From CAMDBL01 sp964498125 (GTDB lineage: Bacteria; Pseudomonadota; Alphaproteobacteria; Rhizobiales; Hyphomicrobiaceae), in contig CAZCGE010000066.1 of assembly GCA_964498125.1 (NCBI GenBank), forward strand, positions 1 to 31,195: a stretch of DNA of 31,195 nt. Reading direction: 5' to 3'. The notes beneath the pieces are model-generated. The model was given only the letters and a program-made list of their open reading frames with translations, had not been told where the DNA came from and did not search any database. A program made the position numbers and the translations under genes. Position 1 is the stretch's first letter. Each line of letters begins with the position of its first letter. Of this stretch, positions 23,839 to 31,195 are shown piece by piece.

Positions 23839-25651
23839 GCGCGCTCCACTTCTTGCCGAGATAGGCCTCGATCACTTTTGCGTCCTGCGTCACGGCCGTG
23901 GGCGTGCCCTCGGCGATGACGATGCCGTGGTCGAGCACGACGAACTGGTCGGCGAGGCGCACCATCGCCTGCATGGTGTGCTCGATGATGACGATGGTGG
24001 TGCCTTTCTGGGCGAGGCGGCGGATCACGTCGAGCAGCACCTCGACCTCCTGCGCGCCGAGGCCTGCCAGCGTCTCGTCGAGCAGCAGCAGCTTTGGGCG
24101 GCTGGCGATGGCGCGGGCCAGCTCCAGCAGGCGCAACTGCTTGGTGGTCAGCCCGCCGGCCAGCAGATGCGCGTCGCCTTCGAGGCCGACGCGGACCAGC
24201 GCCTCATGCGCCAGCCGGTAGGCCTCGGCGTCGGAGGCGGTCGCCATATAGGCGCCGGTGACGGCGTTATCGAGCACGGTCATGCGCAGGAACGGGCGCA
24301 TCACCTGGAACGTGCGGCCGATGCCGAGCTTGGCGATCTGGTTGGTCGCCAGACCCAGTAGATTGCGACCCTCGAAGGTGACGCTGCCCGCATCGGCCGG
24401 CAGGATGCCGTTGAGCAGGTTGAACAAGGTGGTCTTGCCGGCGCCATTGGGGCCGATGATGCCGAGGATGCTGCCCTCCGGCACGCGGAAAGACACCGAT
24501 TGCACGGCTTTCAGTCCGCCGAAGCTCTTGGACAGGCCGGAGACTTCGAGCAGAGGCTTGCCAGTGGGCCGAGGCCGCGCGGACGTAGGTCGGGTCGACG
24601 CAGGAGACCCGACAGCTTCGACCGGCGCCACGTCGTCGGGTCTCCCCCGGATTAAATCCGGGGCTCGACCCGACCTACCGGCACGGCGCGCCACCCACAG
24701 GTCACGCAGCTTCCAGTAGAGCCCCTCGGGCGCGAACAGGATGACGAGGATGATGGCCATCCCATAGACCACGCCTTGGATGCCCGGCAGCTTGTCGCCG
24801 ATCTCGGCCTGCAGGGTCTCGGCGAGCGGGATCAGGATCACGGCGCCGATCACCGGCCCCCAAGCCGCGCCGACGCCGCCGAACAGCGCCATGATCAACG
24901 CCTGCGCCGACGTCAGCATGCCGAACACCGCTTGCGGCGTGACGATCAGCAGCACGACGGCATAAAAGCCGCCGATGACGCCGGCCACGAGTCCCGATAG
25001 GACGATGGCCTTGAGCTTCCAGCGGAATGTGTCGATGCCGGCCGCCTCGGCGGCGATCTCGTTCTGCTTGATGGCCAGTAGAGAACGGCCAAAGCGTGTC
25101 GCCTCGATGCGGTAGCACAGCAGCAGAGCGGCCAGCATGATGACCAGCGCGATGACCGAATAAACGCGGTTGTCGGCGAACTGCATGTAGGCCGCCGGAT
25201 TGTCGCGCTTCATCGGCAACGACACTTCCTGATAGCCCATCCATTCGAAGATGTAGAGCAGCGCCAGGGGGTAGGCGAGCATGGCCAGCGCGAAGTAGTG
25301 GCCCCTGAGCCTGAACGTCGGATAGCCGATGATCAGGCCGGCCAAGGCGCCGACCGCACCGGCAACGGGAATGGTGAGCCACGGCGACAGCCCCAGATGC
25401 ACGAGCAGCAGCGTCACCGTGTAGGCGCCAAGGCCGAAGAACGAGGCATGCCCGAACGAAACGAGGCCCGAGTAGCCCGACAGGATGTTCCAGGAGATGC
25501 CCATCGTCGCCCACACCGGCACCAGCGTCATCATCAGCTGGTAATACTGGTTCTGCACCAGCAGCACGACGACGAGGTAGACGCCGGCGAATGCCAGCAG
25601 CGGCCAGAGCGGCGCGCGGCGTGCTTGCGTCATCCTCGCGCCCTCTGCCAT
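23822..25651 (-). CDS. Fused ABC permease/ATP-binding protein, LivM-LivG type
   Basis: A 609-residue fusion. Residues 15-315 are a LivM permease with about eight membrane segments (LSGYSGLVSFGHASFFGLGAYT, the EAA-like ATRFGRSLLAIKQNEIAAEAAGID). Residues 366-600 are a LivG ATPase: Walker A GPNGAGKTT (400-408), Walker B LLLLDE (521-526), switch H558. The ABC signature is LTTKQ (501-505), not LSGGQ. Such fusions occur in alphaproteobacteria. Residues 325-356 of the linker are encoded by a palindromic repeat (24585-24678). The start could be 25651 or, with a better GAGG site, 25633. livH is upstream, livF overlaps downstream. Confidence 0.93.
24585..24678. repeat. Palindromic repeat inside the LivM-LivG linker, read in frame (family D)
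   Basis: Ends are a 14-bp perfect inverted repeat (GTAGGTCGGGTCGA at 24585-24598, complement at 24665-24678). Inside are a second 10-bp pair (24604-24613 and 24635-24644) and a hairpin CCCCGGATT/AATCCGGGG (24645-24663). It codes for about 32 residues of the fusion-protein linker without a stop. Similar GTAGGTCGGGT sequences are dispersed in other rhizobial genomes; inside a gene they recall the Rickettsia palindromic elements that insert in frame. Confidence 0.85.
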
Positions 25652-25656
25652 TCAAG

Positions 25657-25836
25657 TACGCGAACGTCATTCCGGCCGAGGAGCCGCCTTTCAGCGGCGA
25701 CGAGAGCCGGAACCCAGCGTGAGAATCGCGCGAAGCGCTCCATATATTGTGTGCTGCGCACGAGTCTTTCGCTGGGTTCCGGGTCTCGCTCAGCCGAAGT
25801 GGCCTCGCTCGCCCGGAATGACGGTCCGCGTGTATT
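25657..25836. mobile_element. MITE-like palindromic element, family B, copy 2
   Basis: Arms GTCATTCCGG (25666-25675)/CCGGAATGAC (25813-25822) and an inner pair CCGGAACCCAGCG (25707-25719)/CGCTGGGTTCCGG (25770-25782), plus CCGAAGTGGCCTCG, as in 3710-3939. Its outer arms (TACGCGAAC... and ...CGCGTGTATT) are weaker. It fills most of the 196-base gap between livH and livMG, so the transcript between the two transporter genes would carry a large hairpin. Confidence 0.75.
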
Positions 25837-25847
25837 GGCTGTCATCG

Positions 25848-26795
25848 TCAGGCCCTCTGCACGTTGCGGCCGAACAATCCCTGCGGTCGCAGGAACACGA
25901 TGAGCAGGAAGACGACGAAGATCGCCGTGTTCTGCAATTGCGTCGGCAGCACCAGCGTTGATAACTGCTGCACCAGGCCGATGATCATGCCGCCCCAGAA
26001 AGCGCCGACGATGGAACCAAGGCCGCCGAGCACGACGCCGGCGTACATGACGATGACGAACTCGAGTCCGACGTAGGGCTGGAATGGCAGATACATCGCC
26101 ACCAGCCCGCCGCCGACGGCCGTGATCGCCGTGCCGATGCCAAAGGCGATGCGGTGCGCGCGGTCGACGTCGATGCCGAGGTAAATCGAGGCTTCCGCAT
26201 TGTCGGCGGCGGCGCGCAGCGATTTGCCGAGCCGCGTGCGGGCGATCAGAAGGTAGAGGGCAGCCGCGACCAGCAGCGAGACGAAGAAGCCGACCGCGCG
26301 CGCCTTGTTGATGAAGACGCTGACGTCGTTACCGATCATCGGGCCCAGCTCCCAGGCGCTCGACGACATCGGCGTGCGGATCGAGCGCGGTTCCGAACCG
26401 AACAGCAGCAGACCGCCGTTCTGGATGACCAGCGCGATGCCAAGCGTCAGGATCAGCTGCGCGTAGTGGCCCTCGCCCTCCAGGCTGGCGACGCGGATGC
26501 CCGTGACCCGCGAAATCAGTGTCTTGTGCAAAATGTGGCCAAAGACGTAGAGCACCGGGCCGGCCAGGATGGCGGCAACCACAGGTCCGACATAGGGCCC
26601 GAACACGGTGCTGATCCCGAGTGCAGTGAAAGCATACCAGGCGAAATACATGCCGAGCATCAACAGGTCGCCCTGGCCGAAGTTGATGACGCGCATGACG
26701 CCGAAGATGATGCCGAGGCCGACACACATCAGCCCGTAGAGCGCGCCGAGCAGAATGCCGGCGGCGAGTGCCTGCAAGAAGTTTTCCAGAAACAT
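25848..26795 (-). CDS. livH: ABC transporter permease, LivH type
   Basis: The start at 26795 (MFLENFLQALAAG) gives 315 residues, the usual length. The frame continues upstream to 26864, but those residues are arginine-rich and unlike a LivH N-terminus; a GTG at 26810 is also possible. About eight hydrophobic segments are present, with the LivH signature GLMCVGLGIIFGVMRVINFGQGDLLMLGMYFAW at 19-51, the RTRLGKSLRAAADNAEAS cytoplasmic loop that couples to the ATPase, and GGMIIGLVQQL near the end. It is the first gene of the transporter operon. The promoter must lie in 26796-27001. Confidence 0.94.
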   Translation of the reverse strand: MFLENFLQALAAGILLGALYGLMCVGLGIIFGVMRVINFGQGDLLMLGMYFAWYAFTALGISTVFGPYVGPVVAAILAGPVLYVFGHILHKTLISRVTGIRVASLEGEGHYAQLILTLGIALVIQNGGLLLFGSEPRSIRTPMSSSAWELGPMIGNDVSVFINKARAVGFFVSLLVAAALYLLIARTRLGKSLRAAADNAEASIYLGIDVDRAHRIAFGIGTAITAVGGGLVAMYLPFQPYVGLEFVIVMYAGVVLGGLGSIVGAFWGGMIIGLVQQLSTLVLPTQLQNTAIFVVFLLIVFLRPQGLFGRNVQRA

Positions 26796-27096
26796 CAAGG
26801 ACGGACTCACGCGCCGGCCCCGCACTGTTGCCGCGCGCCGCGATGTCCCTCCGCGGCCCCCCACTGGGCGGTCGTGACAGGCATATCAACCCTCCCCTGG
26901 CTGCTCTCTGTTGGAAGCGTGGCTGGAGCAGCCTCATGCACGCCGTGAAAGTCCGACGTTCCGGGGGTACCTGTCAATGCGGAACTCGAGCATTGGGGGC
27001 ACTAGTCCTTTGTTTGTCGCATTTTCCAAGCCAAACCGGTGCCCACTTTGGCGGAAAATGCTCTATCGCGGCCAGCATGCCGCCGGGTCTTCCGCT
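26796..27096. other. Intergenic region between livH and the alcohol dehydrogenase
   Basis: Roughly 300 bases upstream of livH and downstream of the dehydrogenase gene (both on the minus strand). It carries family A repeat copy 3 at 27002-27066 and a short inverted pair CAATGC/GCATTG around 26976-26996. I see no gene and no clear promoter consensus. Confidence 0.5.
27002..27066. repeat. Short palindromic repeat, family A, copy 3
   Basis: A near copy of 3496-3560: CTAGTCCTTTGTTTGTCGC is identical in both, followed by CATTTTCC, AAACCGGTGCCCA and GGCGGAAAATGC. The TA dinucleotides that bound it are at 27003-27004 and about 27065-27066. It stands 31 bases beyond the stop of the dehydrogenase gene. 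Confidence 0.8.
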
Positions 27097-28227
27097 TCAC
27101 CCTGTGCACTGCAATATTTGCCGCACGCCCTCGCCGTCAGCCAACCGATCGAACCCGGCGTTGAGTTGGTCGAAGCCGATCACGTCGCTGCGCAACCGGT
27201 CGATCGGCAGCCGGCCGTCGAGGAACAGGGCGACGAAGCGGGGGATATCGCGGGATGGAACGGCGCTGCCCATGTAGCTGCCCTTGATGACGCGTTCGTC
27301 GGCGACCAGCGCCGCCGAGGGCATCGGGAACGTCGCCGCATGCCCCGGCAGGCCGGCACACACCGTCGTGCCGCCGCGCCGGCCGATGCCGTAGGCCAGA
27401 GTCATGGCGGCGACCGAGCCAGCCATTTCAAAGGCGAAATCGACGCCGCCACCGGTCAGCTCGCGCACCTTGGCGATGCAATCGGGATCGCGGCCATTGA
27501 GCACGTCGGTGGCGCCCAGCTCGCGCGCCAACGCCAGCTTGGCTTCGTTCAGATCGATGCCAATAATGCGATTGGCGCCACCGAGCACCGCGCCCAGCAG
27601 AGCCGAGAGGCCGACGCCGCCGAGTCCGACCACGGCCACCGATTTGCCGCGCACGTCGCCGGCCGTATTGAGCACGGCGCCGACGCCGGTGATGACGGCG
27701 CAGCCCATGATCGCCGCATCGAGCAGCGGCACGGACTTCGGGACCGCCATCAGCGAGCGTTCGGACACCACCGCATACTCGGCAAAGCACGAAATCCCGC
27801 TGTAGTGATTGAGCGGTTGGCCGGCGCGGCTCAGCCGGCGCGCGCCGCTCTGCAGCGTGCCGGCCGCGCGCGCTGACCAGGAAGACTGGCACAGATTGGG
27901 CCGGCCGGATTGGCACAGCGCGCAGGCGCCACAACTGGCGACGAACAGCATCACCACATGATCGCCGGGCGACAATCGGGTCACGCCGCGGCCAACCTCG
28001 GCGACGATGCCGGCGGCCTCATGTCCGGCGACGGCAGGCAGCGCGCGGGGCCGGTTGCCCTCGATGGCCGACAGGTCGGAATGGCACAGTCCCGCACCCG
28101 CGATCTGCACCAGAACTTCGCCCTCGCCGGGCCCATCGAGGTCGACCGTCTCGATGCGCAAGGGCTGCGTCTCGGCATAAGGGCGCGGCAATCCTTGCTC
28201 GACCATGATGGCGGCGGTTATTTTCAT
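27097..28227 (-). CDS. Zinc-dependent alcohol dehydrogenase (class III-like MDR)
   Basis: A 376-residue medium-chain dehydrogenase that would oxidise an alcohol to an aldehyde/ketone with NAD+. Catalytic zinc ligands are C48 (GLCHSD), H69/E70 (AGHEAAG) and C176 (MGCAVITG). The structural zinc site has four cysteines, C99, C102, C105 and C113 (CGACALCQSGRPNLC). The Rossmann motif is VGLGGVG (200-206) and D225 (IIGIDLN) indicates NAD preference. The class III-like layout resembles AdhC/FrmA, but FrmA-specific features are not clear, so a broad alcohol substrate is likely. No regulator is adjacent. It lies upstream of the liv operon on the same strand with a 300-base gap, so separate transcription is probable. 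Confidence 0.94.
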   Translation of the reverse strand: MKITAAIMVEQGLPRPYAETQPLRIETVDLDGPGEGEVLVQIAGAGLCHSDLSAIEGNRPRALPAVAGHEAAGIVAEVGRGVTRLSPGDHVVMLFVASCGACALCQSGRPNLCQSSWSARAAGTLQSGARRLSRAGQPLNHYSGISCFAEYAVVSERSLMAVPKSVPLLDAAIMGCAVITGVGAVLNTAGDVRGKSVAVVGLGGVGLSALLGAVLGGANRIIGIDLNEAKLALARELGATDVLNGRDPDCIAKVRELTGGGVDFAFEMAGSVAAMTLAYGIGRRGGTTVCAGLPGHAATFPMPSAALVADERVIKGSYMGSAVPSRDIPRFVALFLDGRLPIDRLRSDVIGFDQLNAGFDRLADGEGVRQILQCTG

Positions 28228-28280
28228 GGCTGTATCCTCGCGGCCTGATCGCAGCGACTGGAGACGCCGCCTCGGTGGCG

Positions 28281-28440
28281 CTAGTGTTCCGACTCTAACG
28301 CTTGGTACCCACTGGCCCCGTCATGCCGGCGAAGGCCGGCACCCACGACAGGCCATAGTACGTGATGAGACGTGTCGTGGGTCCCGACCTTCGTCGGGAT
28401 GACGGAAGTTGGGAATCAACTGTTGGTGCCAGAACACTAG
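28281..28440. mobile_element. 160-bp nested palindrome (MITE-like, family E)
   Basis: Terminal 9-bp perfect inverted repeats CTAGTGTTC (28281-28289) and GAACACTAG (28432-28440) enclose an inner 31-bp imperfect inverted repeat (28319-28349 and 28374-28404, four mismatches, core GTCATGCCGGCGAAGG/CCTTCGTCGGGATGAC). The inner unit is a common dispersed repeat in proteobacteria; the outer ends may be a second element into which it inserted. It separates the divergent dehydrogenase and helicase genes and ends ten bases before an alternative helicase start. Confidence 0.8.
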
Positions 28441-28524
28441 GATAGCCTGATGGCACGCCAGGGCGGAATGGACAAAACAGCGACACTGGTCCGGCGCGGG
28501 GAACCGCGGCGCCGGTCGACAATC

Positions 28525-31017
28525 ATGACACCGACGGAGCCCGCTCTGCCCGCACTGTTCCAGCGCTGGTTCGCCGCGCGCGGCTGGCAGGTGCGGCCGC
28601 ATCAGTTGGCCCTGCTGGCGCAAGCAAGATGCCGCCGTTCGACACTGCTGATCGCCCCGACTGGCGCCGGCAAGACGCTGGCGGGGTTCTTGCCGAGCCT
28701 CGTCGACCTTGGCACTGGCGCATGGCCGGATGCCGACCAGGGCCTGCACACCCTCTACATCTCGCCGCTGAAGGCGTTGGCCGTCGACGTGGCCCGCAAC
28801 CTGACCATCCCCGTCGAGGAGATGGGGCTTGCCATCTGCATCGAGACGCGCAGCGGCGATACGCCTGTCTCCCGCCGCCAGCGGCAGCGTGTCCGTCCGC
28901 CGCAAATCTTGATGACCACGCCTGAGCAAGTTGCGCTGTTACTCAGCCATCCGGATGCGCCGCATTTGTTCACTGGTCTGCGCACGATCATCCTCGATGA
29001 GCTGCACGCAATCGCCGGCTCCAAGCGTGGCGATCTGCTGGCGCTCGATCTCGCTCGGCTGCACAGCCTCGCGCCGGGCCTGATGCGCATCGGCCTGTCG
29101 GCAACCGTGGCACGACCGTCGGAGCTGCGGGCCTACCTGACGCCGCAGACCGACCCCGACACCGCTACACAATTGGCCGATCTGATCACGGTCACCGGCG
29201 GCGCACGCCCACGCATCGATATCCTCGAACTCGACGACAAGCTGCCCTGGGGTAGTCATTCGGCGCGCTATGCGATGGCCAGCGTCTACCAGACGATCCG
29301 GACGCACCGCTTGTCGTTGTTGTTCGTCAATACGCGCAGCCAGGCCGAGCTGGTGTTCCAGGAGTTGTGGCGGCTCAACGACGACACGCTGCCGATCGCG
29401 CTGCATCATGGCTCGCTCGATGTCGCCCAGCGCCGCAAGGTCGAGGCGGCGATGGCGGCGGGGCGCCTCAAGGCGGTGGTCTGCACCTCGACGCTCGATC
29501 TCGGCATCGACTGGGGTGATGTCGACCTCGTCGTCAACATCGGTGCGCCCAAGGGTGCGAGCCGCCTGACGCAAAGGATCGGCCGCGCCAACCACCGGCT
29601 GGACGAGCCGTCGAAAGCGCTGCTGGTGCCGGCCAATCGCTTCGAGGTGCTGGAGTGCCGTGCCGCCTTGGAAGCCGCCGAGGCCGGCGCGCAGGACGTC
29701 TGGCTGCATCATGCCGGCGCCATCGACGTGTTGGCGCAGCACATCCTCGGCATGGCCTGTCAGGCGCCGTTCGATCCCGATGCGCTCTATGCCGAGGTGC
29801 GCACGGCGGCGCCCTATAGCGGTCTGACGCGGGACACGTTTGATCGCGCCGTCGATTTCGTCGCGACCGGCGGCTATGCATTGCGCGCCTACGAGCGGTT
29901 CGCGCGCCTGCGGCCAACGCCAGAGGGATTGATGCGCCTGACCCACCCGCGCCTCGCCCAGCAATACCGGCTCAACGCTGGCACCATTATTGAAGCGCCG
30001 ATGCTGAAGGTGCGGCTGGTTGGCGGGAGCAGGCGGCTCGCCGGTGGCCGCGTGCTCGGCGAGATCGAGGAGTATTTCATCGAGCAGCTGCCGATCGGCG
30101 CGACATTCGCGTTTGCCGGCGAGACGTTGCGCTTCGAAGGCCTGCGTGACACCGAGGCCTATGTTTCGCGCGCGCACGCCAAAGATCCGATGATCCCCAG
30201 CTACATGGGCGGCAAATTTCCGCTGTCGACGCATCTGGCCGCCCGCGTGCGTGCGATGCTGGCCGATCCGGGCGCCTGGCCGCGCCTGCCACGGCCTGTC
30301 GTGGAGTGGCTCACGTTGCAGGCCGAGCGATCGACGATCCCGCAGGCGGACGAGGTGCTGGTCGAAACCTTTCCGCGCGCTGAGCGCCACATCCTCGTCG
30401 TCTATCCGTTCGAAGGCCGGCTGGCGCACCAGACGCTGGGCATGCTGCTGACACGCCGCCTGGAGCGGGCCGGCGCCAGGCCGCTCGGCTTCGTTGCCAA
30501 CGACTACGGCTTGGCCATCTGGGGCACGGCGGACCTCACTGGCATGATCAGCGACGGCAGCCTTGAGCTTGCACAGCTGTTCGATATGGACATGCTCGGC
30601 GACGACCTCGAAGCCTGGCTGGCCCAATCCAACCTGATGAAACGTACGTTCCGCAATGCCGCCGTCATCGCCGGACTGATCGAGCGTCAGCATCCCGGCC
30701 GCAGGAAAAGCGGCCGGCAGGTGACGATGTCCACGGACTTGATCTACGACGTCCTGCGCGCGCACGACCCGCGTCACATCCTGCTCGAGGCTGCCTGGAC
30801 CGACGCGGCGACGGGGCTGCTCGACATCGCCAGGCTCGGCGACTTCCTGCGGCGCATCACCGGGCGCATCCGCCACCAAGCGCTGGATGGCGTCTCGCCT
30901 CTGGCGGTTCCCATCCTGCTGGAGATCGGCGCGGAGCCGGTGTATGGCGCGGCCCGCGAGGACGTGATGCGCAACGCCGCCGACGCCTTGATCCGGGAAG
31001 CCACGGGAGGCATTTGA
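28525..31017 (+). CDS. Lhr-type (ligase-associated) DEXH-box DNA helicase
   Basis: An 830-residue superfamily 2 helicase of the Lhr-core type, the 'ligase-associated DNA damage response DEXH box helicase'. It has RPHQ (Q-like) near residue 24, Walker A APTGAGKT (44-51), DELH (158-161), LSAT (about 191-194), and GRANHR after QRIGRA (350-355). The C-terminal half is the Lhr winged-helix and DUF4096-type region (EEYFIEQLPIGATFAFAGETLRFEGL; AERHILVVYPFEGRLAHQTLGMLL). It is thought to translocate 3'-5' on single-stranded DNA in repair. Partners (DNA ligase, exonuclease, PdeM phosphoesterase) usually sit beside it but none is seen here. ATG 28450 is an alternative start with an Arg-rich extension. 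Confidence 0.92.
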   Translation: MTPTEPALPALFQRWFAARGWQVRPHQLALLAQARCRRSTLLIAPTGAGKTLAGFLPSLVDLGTGAWPDADQGLHTLYISPLKALAVDVARNLTIPVEEMGLAICIETRSGDTPVSRRQRQRVRPPQILMTTPEQVALLLSHPDAPHLFTGLRTIILDELHAIAGSKRGDLLALDLARLHSLAPGLMRIGLSATVARPSELRAYLTPQTDPDTATQLADLITVTGGARPRIDILELDDKLPWGSHSARYAMASVYQTIRTHRLSLLFVNTRSQAELVFQELWRLNDDTLPIALHHGSLDVAQRRKVEAAMAAGRLKAVVCTSTLDLGIDWGDVDLVVNIGAPKGASRLTQRIGRANHRLDEPSKALLVPANRFEVLECRAALEAAEAGAQDVWLHHAGAIDVLAQHILGMACQAPFDPDALYAEVRTAAPYSGLTRDTFDRAVDFVATGGYALRAYERFARLRPTPEGLMRLTHPRLAQQYRLNAGTIIEAPMLKVRLVGGSRRLAGGRVLGEIEEYFIEQLPIGATFAFAGETLRFEGLRDTEAYVSRAHAKDPMIPSYMGGKFPLSTHLAARVRAMLADPGAWPRLPRPVVEWLTLQAERSTIPQADEVLVETFPRAERHILVVYPFEGRLAHQTLGMLLTRRLERAGARPLGFVANDYGLAIWGTADLTGMISDGSLELAQLFDMDMLGDDLEAWLAQSNLMKRTFRNAAVIAGLIERQHPGRRKSGRQVTMSTDLIYDVLRAHDPRHILLEAAWTDAATGLLDIARLGDFLRRITGRIRHQALDGVSPLAVPILLEIGAEPVYGAAREDVMRNAADALIREATGGI

Positions 31018-31136
31018 ACACGTGATGGGCGGGGCGTCGAGAAGCAGCAGGCCGAGGGTAACGTATGGAAGATTGTGTCAGTCACGGAAGGGGGTACTCC
31101 CTTGGATTGTCTAGGTCCAAGCAATGGAGCACCCCC

Positions 31137-31195
31137 ATGTCGCACAGGGCGACGATCAAGAGCCTACCTCGGGCATTCGAGATTATGAAGGCCAT
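31137..31195 (+). CDS. Start of an unidentified gene, cut by the window end
   Basis: An ATG at 31137 with GGAG seven bases upstream opens a frame (MSHRATIKSLPRAF...) that runs off the right edge after 19 codons. I do not recognise it. The upstream bases include a near-perfect palindrome AAGGGGGTACTCCCTT (31089-31104). A transposase start is possible, but too little sequence remains to judge. Confidence 0.3.
   Translation, partial: MSHRATIKSLPRAFEIMKA

Noticed and set aside
28939..30879. A 646-codon minus-strand open frame inside the helicase gene
   Set aside because: It is the complement of the Lhr-type helicase with its Walker and DEXH motifs; the antisense product has no domain.

Overview
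The window is GC-rich, gene-dense DNA from an alphaproteobacterium, probably Hyphomicrobiales or a close relative (Reyranella- or Bradyrhizobium-like). The taxonomic evidence is an EipB/DUF1849 envelope protein with its cysteine pair, a mesaconyl-CoA hydratase typical of the ethylmalonyl-CoA pathway, a LivM-LivG fusion, Uma2 and MPE/ligase-associated helicase genes, and dispersed palindromic repeats of the kind that are abundant in rhizobial genomes. No rRNA, tRNA, CRISPR array, complete insertion sequence or phage gene was seen. The species cannot be fixed from this sequence alone.

Layout: 1-849 is the C-terminal end of an RTX-type secreted protein. It is followed by a DUF1190 lipoprotein (minus strand) and ilvC. 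Directly after ilvC is a two-gene cassette (a 95-aa protein plus a PIN nuclease with GTGA overlap). The cassette is followed by a palindromic repeat and then by a decayed second copy of the ilvC 3' end, which is itself split by a MITE-like palindrome. Next come an AsmA-like protein, the scoA/scoB CoA-transferase pair, an L,D-transpeptidase and a Uma2 protein. The central part has a CitE-like lyase plus mesaconyl-CoA hydratase operon, murI, eipB, a RidA-family gene with a glycerophosphodiesterase, and an APH-like phosphotransferase.

16.1-20.8 kb looks like a small catabolic module. Three plus-strand genes (alpha/beta hydrolase, LLM flavin-dependent oxidoreductase, HSL-type esterase) converge on three minus-strand genes (alpha/beta hydrolase, an SCP2-like small protein, a cupin). 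An excisionase-type HTH protein follows with no recognisable partner toxin. 21.7-26.8 kb is a branched-chain amino acid/amide-type ABC transporter on the minus strand (livH, fused livM-livG, livF, substrate-binding protein) that carries several different repeat elements, one of them read in frame inside the LivM-LivG linker. The end holds a zinc alcohol dehydrogenase, a 160-bp nested palindrome, an Lhr-type DEXH helicase and the first codons of an unidentified gene.

The transporter, the hydrolases, the LLM oxidoreductase and the dehydrogenase could together import and oxidise an unidentified small molecule; that link is inferred from proximity only. The features most worth a second look are the PIN cassette bracketed by ilvC 3' ends, the in-frame palindrome in the fused transporter, and the three families of short mobile palindromes with visible boundaries.
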